A stretch of DNA of 64,000 nucleotides from JACDAN01 sp963801855 (lineage in GTDB: Bacteria > Actinomycetota > Thermoleophilia > Gaiellales > Gaiellaceae): assembly GCA_963801855.1 (NCBI GenBank), contig CAWDGK010000005.1:496001-560000 (forward strand). Direction: 5' to 3'. Positions 51,284 to 57,907 of the stretch are shown piece after piece. The position numbers and the translations under genes were made by a program. Below the pieces are notes generated by a model. It worked only from the letters and a program-made list of their open reading frames with translations. It made no database searches and had not been told where the DNA came from. Numbering within the stretch: position 1 is the first letter of the stretch; each line of letters begins with the position of its first letter.

Positions 51284-53415
51284 CGCTTCGGCCCCTCCAC
51301 CTGCAGGTTCGGCAGCCAGTCGAGCCAGCGGGGCAGATACCAGTTCCGGTCGCCGAGAAGCTTCATGCTCGCCGGAAGGATCACCGACCGGACGATCGTC
51401 GCGTCGAGCAACAGCGCCACGGCGACTCCGAAGCCCATCTGCTGGAACATGACGAGATCGCCTCGGGCAAAGCCGCTGAAGACGGCGATGATGATCAGGG
51501 CCGCGCCGGTGATGAGTCGCGCCGTGGTGCCGATCCCGTGAGCGACTGCCTCGTCGTTGTCACCGGTTTGTCCGTAGCGCTCCCGGATTCGGCTGAGGAG
51601 GAACACGTGGTAATCCATCGAGAGGCCGAACAGGACTGCGAAGAGGAAGAGCGGGACCCACGCCTCGATCGCCTCCACCTTCTGGAAGCCGAAGATCTCG
51701 TTCCCGATCCCCTCTTGGAAGACGAGAACCATCAGACCGTAGGCGGCTCCGACCGAGAGCAGGTTGAGCAGGATGGCTTTCGCCGGCACGACGAGCGACC
51801 GAAAGGCGATCGTCAAGAGGATGAAGCTCATGGTCAGGACGAAGAGGAGGACGATCGGCAGCCACTTGTCCGTCAGTGCCAGGTAGTCGACGGCCTCGGC
51901 CGTCTCGCCGGTCACGAGGACCCTGGCGCCGGGAATCTCCTGGTCACGAAGCTGGCGGACGGCGGCAAAGGCCGCCTCGTCTCTGCTGTCGCCGATCGGA
52001 AGCGCTTCGACGACCGCGAGGTTCTCGGGCTCGTGGTACTCGACGCTGACCTGCCGGAACGACGGTGAGTCGCGCAGCTGATCGGCGAGCTGCTCGACGC
52101 CGGCGCGGGTGGCGGGCTCTCCAACCGTCCCGTCGACGACGACCTCGACCGTGTCGGTGGTGCCGACCCCGAACTCCTGCTCGAGCGCGATGAACCCGGC
52201 CTTCGAGGGGTAGCTGTCCGGAATCGTTCGGATTCCGGCCTGCCCTGTCTCGAGCGTCAGCACGGGAGCTGCAAGCGCCAGCAGGAACGCAGTTCCGGCG
52301 ACGAGGCTGACGACCGGCCGGCGCATGACCCAACGGACGATCGCGGTCCAGAAACGCCCTTCGGCACCCGAGCCCCGCTCGGCGTTTCGCCCCACGTAGG
52401 GCACTTTCAAGGAGTTGACGCGGTCGCCGAGCAGGCTGAGGACGGCAGGAAGCAGCGTCAGGGACGCGGCGACGGAGGTGAGTGCCACGAGGATCGCGCC
52501 GAGAGCGAGGCTGCGAAGGATCGTGTCGGGCACGAGCACCATGCCGAGCATCGCCAGGGCGAAGGCGATCCCGCTGAAGACCACGGCGCGGCTTGCGGTT
52601 GCTCCCGATGCGGCGATCGCGTCCAGTTTCTCCCGCCCGCCCGAGCGCTCCTCACGGAATCGTGAGACGACAAAGAGCGAGTAGTCGATCCCGAGCGCGA
52701 GGCCCATGCCCGTGAGCATGTTGACCACGAAGAGCGAGAGGTCGGTCACCGACCCGACGAGCGCGGTCAGCCCGAGCGCGGTCAGGATCGCGACGATCGC
52801 CAGCAGGAGCGGGATCAGGCCCGCGACTACCGCGCCGAACACGAGGAGCAGCACGATGAGCGCGACCGGCAGGCCGAACTTGAGCTCGCCTTCCTGGAGG
52901 TCGCTCTGCGACAGCTTGTTGAAGTCCCGGTCGACGATCCACTCGCCCGTGGTGGTGACGTCGAACGGCTCCTCGTCCGCCCGCTCGACCAGCTCGATCA
53001 CGGACTCTGCTGCCTCCTCACCGCCGAGGCCGAGCGAGATGGCGAGAGCCCGATCGCCCTGTGCGGCCGGCTCATCGGCGACGTTGAGCACGCCGGGAGT
53101 CGCGCGGAGCTCGGCGCGGAGGGCATCGACCTTCTGTCTGAAGGCCGGATCGCCGACAGCGAGCGTCGACGAGCGGATCAGCAGGACGTCGGTCGTCAAC
53201 GGATCCGTCTCCGGCGTGCGGGTGGCCGCGAGCCGTTCGTTCATGAGGTCGTAGCCCTGGTACGACTCGGGGTTGTTGGTCACCTCGGCCTCCGACGTCA
53301 GGGCGTCGCCGAGCAGGAGCGCGACGGCCGCAACGGCGAGGAGGCAGGCGGCGACCCAGATGAGAATCGTCCGCATCGGATGCCTTGCGGAGGCAAGCGC
53401 GAGGCGCTGAGTCAT
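51280..53415 (-). CDS. MMPL/RND-family membrane transporter
   Basis: 711 aa in a single intact frame. Two MMPL halves each have an outer loop and about six helices; the signature residues appear as GLALGIDYSLFVVSRFREE and LFGLSMDYHVFLLSRIRER. Such proteins export lipids, siderophores or drugs using the proton gradient. The C-terminus is short, unlike mycobacterial MmpL3. It is divergent from an MFS drug-efflux gene across a palindrome-rich promoter and probably shares TetR control. Confidence 0.92.
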   Translation of the reverse strand: MTQRLALASARHPMRTILIWVAACLLAVAAVALLLGDALTSEAEVTNNPESYQGYDLMNERLAATRTPETDPLTTDVLLIRSSTLAVGDPAFRQKVDALRAELRATPGVLNVADEPAAQGDRALAISLGLGGEEAAESVIELVERADEEPFDVTTTGEWIVDRDFNKLSQSDLQEGELKFGLPVALIVLLLVFGAVVAGLIPLLLAIVAILTALGLTALVGSVTDLSLFVVNMLTGMGLALGIDYSLFVVSRFREERSGGREKLDAIAASGATASRAVVFSGIAFALAMLGMVLVPDTILRSLALGAILVALTSVAASLTLLPAVLSLLGDRVNSLKVPYVGRNAERGSGAEGRFWTAIVRWVMRRPVVSLVAGTAFLLALAAPVLTLETGQAGIRTIPDSYPSKAGFIALEQEFGVGTTDTVEVVVDGTVGEPATRAGVEQLADQLRDSPSFRQVSVEYHEPENLAVVEALPIGDSRDEAAFAAVRQLRDQEIPGARVLVTGETAEAVDYLALTDKWLPIVLLFVLTMSFILLTIAFRSLVVPAKAILLNLLSVGAAYGLMVLVFQEGIGNEIFGFQKVEAIEAWVPLFLFAVLFGLSMDYHVFLLSRIRERYGQTGDNDEAVAHGIGTTARLITGAALIIIAVFSGFARGDLVMFQQMGFGVAVALLLDATIVRSVILPASMKLLGDRNWYLPRWLDWLPNLQVEGPKR

Positions 53416-53459
53416 TGACCACTCATATTAGTGGGCGCTAACATAGTCCTCACTAACAT
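53415..53459. promoter_or_regulatory. Divergent promoter and candidate TetR operators
   Basis: For the MFS gene: TTGACC at 53415-53420, 18 nt, then TAACAT at 53439-53444. An imperfect palindrome CCACT-N6-AGTGG lies in the spacer (53419-53434), and TTAGTG (53428-53433) is mirrored by CACTAA (53451-53456). CTAACAT occurs twice (53438 and 53453). In the other direction TAATAT lies just before the MMPL start. The TetR gene downstream is the natural candidate to bind. Confidence 0.55.
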
Positions 53460-54912
53460 GAAAGTCCATTTCTTCTCCGAGGAGACGCGCAAGTGGTGGA
53501 CGCTCGCCGCCGTCTCCTTCGGCCTCTTCATGATCATGCTGGACAACACGGTCGTGAACGTGGCGCTCCCCTCGATGGCCCGCGACCTCGGCGTCGGCCT
53601 CGCGGAGCTCGAGTGGATCGTGACCGGCTACGCGCTGACCTTCGCGTCGGTCATGTTGACCGGCGGGAAGCTGGCCGACCTCTTCGGGCGGCGCCGGATC
53701 TTCGTGATCGGCCTCGTGATCTTCACGCTCTCCTCGCTCGCCTGCGGTCTCGCGGAGAGCGGCGAGTTCCTGATCGCCGCGCGGATCGTCCAGGGAGTCG
53801 GGGCCGCCCTGATGAACCCGGCGACGCTCTCGATCATCGCGGCGACCTTTCCGCCCCATCAACGAGGCATGGCGATCGGGATCTGGGCCGGCGTCTCCGC
53901 TCTCGCCCTGGCGATCGGCCCGCTCGTCGGCGGACTCCTGACCCAGCATCTCGACTGGAGCTGGATCTTCTTCGTGAACGTCCCGATCGGGATCCTTGCG
54001 ATCGTCGCGAGCTTCGTCCTCATCCCGGAGTCCAAGGACGAATCGGCGGAACAGAGTCTCGACCTGCCCGGGTTGCTGACCTCCGGAATCGGCCTCTTTG
54101 CGCTCACGTACGGCTTGATCGAGGCGAACTCGTACGGCTGGACTTCGGGCCGGATCGTCGCTTCCTTCGCGGTCGCCGTTGCGATGCTGACTGCCTTCGT
54201 CCTGCTGGAGCTCCGCCAGCGCCTCCCGATGCTGGATCTCTCGCTTTTCCGGAGCGGAACGTTTGCCGGCGCCAACATCGCTGTGCTGCTGGTGGCTCTT
54301 GCGATGTTCGGCGTCTTCTTCTTCCTGTCGCTCTACATGCAGGGGATCCTCGGGTACTCGGCCGTACAGGCGGGCGCGTCATTCCTCCCGATGACGATCC
54401 TGATCATCCTCATCGCCCCGATCGCCGGGAAGACCTCGGACCGGATCGGGTCACGGTGGCTGATGACGGCGGGAATGCTGCTCGTCTCCGCGCAACTGGT
54501 CTATTTCTCCCGGCTCGGGGTCGAATCCGACTTCTGGACGCTGCTGCCGGGGATGCTCACCGGCGGAGTCGGGATGGCGCTCGTCATGACGCCGAGCGCC
54601 GCCGCTGCCATTCGCTCGCTCCCCGTCGACAAGTCGGGCGTCGGCTCCGCCGTCCTGAACGCCTTTCGCCAGGTGGGCGGGTCGCTCGGCATCGCGCTGA
54701 TGGGCGCGATCATGGCCAACGAGGTCGGCGATTTCCGAGGAGGAGCCGTCTTCCAGCAGAAGCAAGCGTTCGTGGACGGCCTCTCCACGACGATGACGGT
54801 TGCCGCGCTGATCGCCCTCGTCGGCGCGATCGTCTCAGCCGTGCTCGTTCGCTCGCACGAGCCGGAGCAGCGCGATCTGGTCGCCGAACCTGTGCCCGAG
54901 GTCGCCGCGTGA
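53458..54912 (+). CDS. MFS drug-efflux transporter, DHA2 (14-helix) family
   Basis: 484 aa from ATG 53458; a GTG 9 codons upstream would sit inside the operator. Motif LDNTVVNVALPSMARDLGV marks DHA2 transporters, and GGKLADLFGRRRIFVIGL is MFS motif A. Motif C appears as GPLVGGLLTQHLDWSWIFFVN. Fourteen hydrophobic segments are visible, as in EmrB/QacA. It would exchange a drug or organic cation for protons. A TetR gene overlaps its stop by 4 bp, and an MMPL transporter is divergent, so all three appear to be one regulon. Confidence 0.92.
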   Translation: MKVHFFSEETRKWWTLAAVSFGLFMIMLDNTVVNVALPSMARDLGVGLAELEWIVTGYALTFASVMLTGGKLADLFGRRRIFVIGLVIFTLSSLACGLAESGEFLIAARIVQGVGAALMNPATLSIIAATFPPHQRGMAIGIWAGVSALALAIGPLVGGLLTQHLDWSWIFFVNVPIGILAIVASFVLIPESKDESAEQSLDLPGLLTSGIGLFALTYGLIEANSYGWTSGRIVASFAVAVAMLTAFVLLELRQRLPMLDLSLFRSGTFAGANIAVLLVALAMFGVFFFLSLYMQGILGYSAVQAGASFLPMTILIILIAPIAGKTSDRIGSRWLMTAGMLLVSAQLVYFSRLGVESDFWTLLPGMLTGGVGMALVMTPSAAAAIRSLPVDKSGVGSAVLNAFRQVGGSLGIALMGAIMANEVGDFRGGAVFQQKQAFVDGLSTTMTVAALIALVGAIVSAVLVRSHEPEQRDLVAEPVPEVAA

Positions 54913-55515
54913 GCGCCACGAAGCCGCGGTTGTCCGCAGAAGAGCGCCGCGCGGCGGTTCTCGACTGTGCGTGCGGGGTCTTCTCGAAGGGGAGCTACCA
55001 CGGAACGACCACGGCCGAGATCGCGCGGCAGGCCGGGGTCACCGAGCCGATCCTCTACCGCCATTTCGACTCCAAGCGCGCGCTGTACCTCTCCTGCCTC
55101 GAGTACGCGTGGGAGGCCTGCCGTGCCATGTGGGACTCGGCAGTCGCCGCCGAGCCCGATCCGGCTCTGTGGGTCGGCGCGATGGGAAACGCGTACCTCG
55201 AGGCCAAGGACAAGCGTGGCCTGATCGCCAATCTCTGGATCCAGGCCCTCACGGAGGCGAGCGACGACATCGAGGTCCGCCGCTACCTCAAGGGCCACAT
55301 GCGAGAGGTCCACGACTTCGTCTCGGACGTGATCCGGCGCTCCCAGAGCCGCCGGGGGCATCCCGAAAGATCGGGACCCCGACGCAGAAGCCTGGATCTT
55401 CATCGCCATCGGCCTTCTCGCAACAGTCTCAAAACGCCTGGGCGGCATGCTCGACGAGGACTTCGCAGGGATCGTCGTTTCCCGCAAACGCTGGATGACG
55501 GGGCGCGAGGCCTAG
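54909..55515 (+). CDS. TetR-family transcriptional regulator (one frameshift)
   Basis: About 202 aa, GTG start overlapping the transporter stop. The N-terminal HTH is clear: ERRAAVLDCACGVFSKGSYH and TTTAEIARQAGVTEPILYRH. A GGGGG run near 55360 carries an extra base; removing it gives DPDAEAWIFIAIGLLATVSK and a stop at 55513-55515. It probably represses the transporter operon and the divergent MMPL gene through the palindromes at 53.42-53.46 kb. The inducer is unknown. Confidence 0.85.
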
Positions 55516-55631
55516 CGGCCGCTCTGGCACGAAGTCTGCGACTTGTGCCACCTCCTTGTAGCCGGGTTCGGCTTCGCCGAACGCGGCGCGACCGTCGGCC
55601 CCGGCCTGGGGGCGACTCCGTGATCCACTAG

Positions 55632-55803
55632 GCGGAGCGGGCAAAGCCCGCTCCGCGAGCAATGCCGCGGGTCGGGCTTGCCCGACCCCGCCAAAGAGCA
55701 CCTGGCAATCCGCCACGCCGTATGGGCCTCACAGCCGCGCCGCGCGCCGCGTGAGCGGCGCCCGGCTTCCGGAGGGTGGCTCGAAGTCGCAAGACTTCGA
55801 GAC
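55632..55803 (+). repeat. Dispersed hairpin repeat, copy 2
   Basis: Hairpin A at 55632-55656 has arms GCGGAGCGGGC around AAA; an extra hairpin at 55669-55688 has arms GGGTCGGGC around TT. The core at about 55735-55772 again reads GCGGCGCCCGGCTTCCGGA. Hairpin C at 55780-55801 has arms CTCGAAGTC around GCAA. Stems differ from copy 1 at paired positions while pairing is kept. It follows the TetR gene; 55516-55631 shows no other feature. Confidence 0.75.
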
Positions 55804-55827
55804 AAGAGAGGGGCCCAATGGGCCCCG

Positions 55828-55865
55828 AAAAAAATGAACCCCCGGGCTGCGGCCCCCGGGGGTTC
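55828..55865 (-). terminator. Intrinsic terminator of a minus-strand unit
   Basis: Stem with arms GAACCCCCGGG (55836-55846) and CCCGGGGGTTC (55855-55865), followed on the minus strand by A and seven T (55828-55834). A second perfect hairpin (GGGGCCC, 55810-55826) lies just beyond. It ends transcription coming from the promoter at 56015-56043. Confidence 0.8.
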
Positions 55866-55872
55866 GTATCTC

Positions 55873-55958
55873 TCAGTCGGCGTGCCACCCTCTGTGACGA
55901 TGGCCCGGAAGTCTTGACTCTGCGGCTCAGCCAACTCCTCCGGATTTTCCGTCGCCAT
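55873..55958 (-). CDS. Short peptide gene, function unknown (needs one frameshift to end before the terminator)
   Basis: ATG 55958 has GGGAGG 10 nt upstream and follows a near-consensus promoter. The first 22 codons read MATENPEELAEPQSQDFRA and on. As assembled, the frame stays open through the terminator to 55512. A TGA at 55873-55875 in the adjacent frame lies 7 nt before the terminator stem, so one missing base would give a peptide of about 28 residues. No signal sequence is seen. It may instead be a non-coding RNA. Confidence 0.35.
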
Positions 55959-56014
55959 ATCTGGCGCGCCTCCCGAACACCTGGCCTTGTGGGGCCTCGT
56001 TGCTCGGTGAACGG

Positions 56015-56043
56015 ACTATACGACGGCTTTTTGCAGAAGTCAA
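56015..56043 (-). promoter_or_regulatory. Near-consensus sigma-70 promoter, minus strand
   Basis: Reading the minus strand: TTGACT (56043-56038), 17 nt, TATAGT (56020-56015). It is the best promoter match in the window. It directs transcription toward the short ORF at 55958 and away from the Xre-TPR gene. The surrounding 56000-56130 region is markedly more AT-rich than the rest. Confidence 0.7.
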
Positions 56044-56141
56044 GTAGCTCGATCAAGTGATTCTGCTGTATGCTCGGTTGACTGATTTTCCCCTGTAGCC
56101 ATGACCCTTTTGGGGGATCGACTGGCTCGAAGGAGTGTCGT

Positions 56142-56189
56142 ATGGTCAAGTTGTCACGTCAAGCCGCCCCGGAGTTGATCCCCGAGTGA
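56142..56189 (+). CDS. 15-codon upstream ORF overlapping the Xre-TPR regulator start
   Basis: ATG 56142 has AAGGAG 7 nt upstream, the best ribosome site in this locus. It encodes MVKLSRQAAPELIPE and ends with TGA 56187-56189, which overlaps GTG 56186 of the regulator (GTGA). It may couple translation of the regulator. Alternatively a base is missing from the CCCC run before it, in which case these residues are the regulator's true N-terminus. Confidence 0.5.
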   Translation: MVKLSRQAAPELIPE

Positions 56190-57532
56190 ACCGCGCCCTC
56201 GAAACCAAGCCGCAGCGTCTCGGCCGTCTACCGAATGGTGGATTGGGCGAGCGCCTTCGCACGCTCCGCGTCAACGCGGGCCTCACGCAGACGGACCTCG
56301 CGGGTGAGCGCTTCTCGAAGGAGTACGTCTCCCAGATCGAGCGTGGCAAGACCCGTCCGACGCAGGACACGATCGGCTGGCTCGCAGAGCGGCTGAACGT
56401 CGACCCGGGCTTCCTCGCGAGTGGCGTCGCCGCCGACGAGCGGGGTCGGATCGAAGCGTCCCTGACGCGCGCCGAGGCCCTGAGCGAGAACCACCAGTAT
56501 TCGGAGGCCCTCGACGAGTTCACGCGCATCTACCCGACGATCACCGGGATCGCGGCGGTCGAGCTTCAGGTTCGCGCCCAGTCCGGCGAGGCGTGGGTTC
56601 GCATGCGCATGGGCGAGGTCAAGGATGCGATCCGGCTTCTCACCAGCGCGCGCACGCTTGCCGAGGACGCGATGTTCTCGGATGTCGATCGCGCAGAGAT
56701 CCTTTTCCGGCTCGGCGCCTGCCGGGTCGAGCTCGCAAGCATCCAGACGGCCATCGGCCTCTTCAACGAGGCGCTGATGCTGGCCGAGAACTCGGAGCTT
56801 CCGTGCGACCGGCTTCGGGCCGACATCTTCGGCTGGCGCTCCCGGTGCTACCGCCGGCAGCGCGACTACGAAGCTGCCCGCGAGGATCTCGAGCGGGCAC
56901 TCGAGCTCGCCGAGGCTCTCGACGACCCGCGCACCGTCGCCCGCGTCTACTTCCACGCATCGCTCGTGGCCGAGCGTCAGGGCCAGTGGGTGCTCGCACG
57001 CAAGTACGCCGAGCAGGCGAAGTCGCAGTTCGAGGAGATCGCGGACCGCGCGGCCGTCGGCAAGCTGCTGAACAACCTGGGCGGTCTGAGCTTCCTGCTC
57101 GGCAAGCCCGAAGAGGCCGTCGAGCAGCTGAACGAGTCTTTCCGCGTCCTGCTCGAGTACGGCAGCGACGCAGACGCCGCTCGCGCCGTCTCGTCGCTGG
57201 CGCAGGTCAACCTCCGCACCGGCCAGGTCGAGCCGGCCGAGGAGCAGGCACGCCAGGCGTTGAAGCTGCTGGGCGATCGCGTCGACGTCGTCGACGAGAT
57301 CGGCAACGCCCAGCTCGTGCTCGGCCGCTCCCTCCTGGAGCAGGGCCGACTCGACGAGGCCGAGCAGGCCTTCGAGATCGCCGAGCAACAGTTCGACCAG
57401 CTTTCCTCCGTAAGTCATCGCGCGTCTGCTTGGATCGCCAAGGGCGACCTCGCGGCGCGGCGCGGTCAGGACCAGGTGTCCGCGCACCTCTACCGGCGCG
57501 CTGCAGAAGCGCTCCAGGACTTCAGGTTCTAG
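56186..57532 (+). CDS. Xre-family HTH regulator with C-terminal TPR domain (RRNPP-like receptor)
   Basis: 448 aa from GTG 56186. Residues about 20-75 form an HTH_3 domain (GERLRTLRVNAGLTQTDLAG, ERFSKEYVSQIERGKTRPTQ). From about 88 to the end the protein is a run of helical pairs with TPR spacing (QYSEALDEFTRIYP, YEAAREDLERALELAEALDD, WVLARKYAEQAKSQFEEIAD, LDEAEQAFEIAEQQFDQLSS). This is the architecture of NprR/PlcR/Rgg-type receptors, which bind short re-imported peptides through the TPRs. A 34-codon secretable peptide gene starts 8 nt after its stop. It ends in LQDFRF. Codon use is normal for this genome, and the frame is intact. Confidence 0.85.
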   Translation: MNRALETKPQRLGRLPNGGLGERLRTLRVNAGLTQTDLAGERFSKEYVSQIERGKTRPTQDTIGWLAERLNVDPGFLASGVAADERGRIEASLTRAEALSENHQYSEALDEFTRIYPTITGIAAVELQVRAQSGEAWVRMRMGEVKDAIRLLTSARTLAEDAMFSDVDRAEILFRLGACRVELASIQTAIGLFNEALMLAENSELPCDRLRADIFGWRSRCYRRQRDYEAAREDLERALELAEALDDPRTVARVYFHASLVAERQGQWVLARKYAEQAKSQFEEIADRAAVGKLLNNLGGLSFLLGKPEEAVEQLNESFRVLLEYGSDADAARAVSSLAQVNLRTGQVEPAEEQARQALKLLGDRVDVVDEIGNAQLVLGRSLLEQGRLDEAEQAFEIAEQQFDQLSSVSHRASAWIAKGDLAARRGQDQVSAHLYRRAAEALQDFRF

Positions 57533-57540
57533 GAGAGGGG

Positions 57541-57645
57541 GTGATTGCGCTGAAAAATCGATTCAAGATCTCGCTCCTCGTCGCCCTGACGACTCTCGCC
57601 GCTGTGAGCGGTGGCGGCTTCTTCGACAACTGGTTCAGGTTCTAG
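57541..57645 (+). CDS. 34-aa putative propeptide, partner of the Xre-TPR regulator
   Basis: GTG 57541 follows a ribosome site (GGAGAGG, 57532-57538) made from the regulator's stop region. The product has a basic start (K5, R7, K9), a hydrophobic core ISLLVALTTLAAV (10-22), small residues SGGG (23-26) suited to cleavage, and an aromatic tail FFDNWFRF (27-34). This is the layout of a secreted signalling propeptide such as Phr, NprX or PapR. Only 8 nt separate it from the receptor. It could instead be a small membrane or leader peptide; no importer is present in the window. Confidence 0.65.
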   Translation: MIALKNRFKISLLVALTTLAAVSGGGFFDNWFRF

Positions 57646-57779
57646 GAGTCGGAGTTTCGTTGCCCTGCGGCAGTTCCGAGAGGTGCTTCTCGCCAGGAGT
57701 CGATACGCGAGCAAGCGCCCTGTAACACCACAGACGCGCGAACGAGGAAAACCGGATTCCGTGGGGGGAGCCGGATCTC

Positions 57780-57875
57780 GGCGAAGCGCTGACGCGCTTC
57801 GCCTAACTGGTTGAAAGTCTGCGACTTTCAACCACCTTCCTGAAGCCGGGCAGCGCTGCGCGCCGCGCGGCGCGT
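57780..57875 (-). repeat. Dispersed hairpin repeat, copy 3 (inverted)
   Basis: Read on the minus strand: a GC-rich core (57875 to about 57840) with GCCCGGCTTCAGGA, then hairpin C at 57833-57809 with arms GGTTGAAAGTC around a GCA loop. A further perfect hairpin (GGCGAAGCGC, loop TGAC on the plus strand) occupies 57780-57803. Hairpin A of the other copies is missing. It lies between the propeptide gene and the UbiB-like kinase; 57646-57779 holds no convincing gene. Confidence 0.7.
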
Positions 57876-57907
57876 CTGCTGGCCGCGAGAAAGGTCAGAA
57901 TCGGTCT

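Noticed and set aside
57660..57725. A possible second small peptide ORF (21 codons, TTG start, GGAG 5 nt upstream) just after the propeptide gene.
   Set aside because: It has a weak start codon and lacks a signal-like core; chance ORFs of this length are frequent. It is worth a look only if the propeptide system is confirmed.
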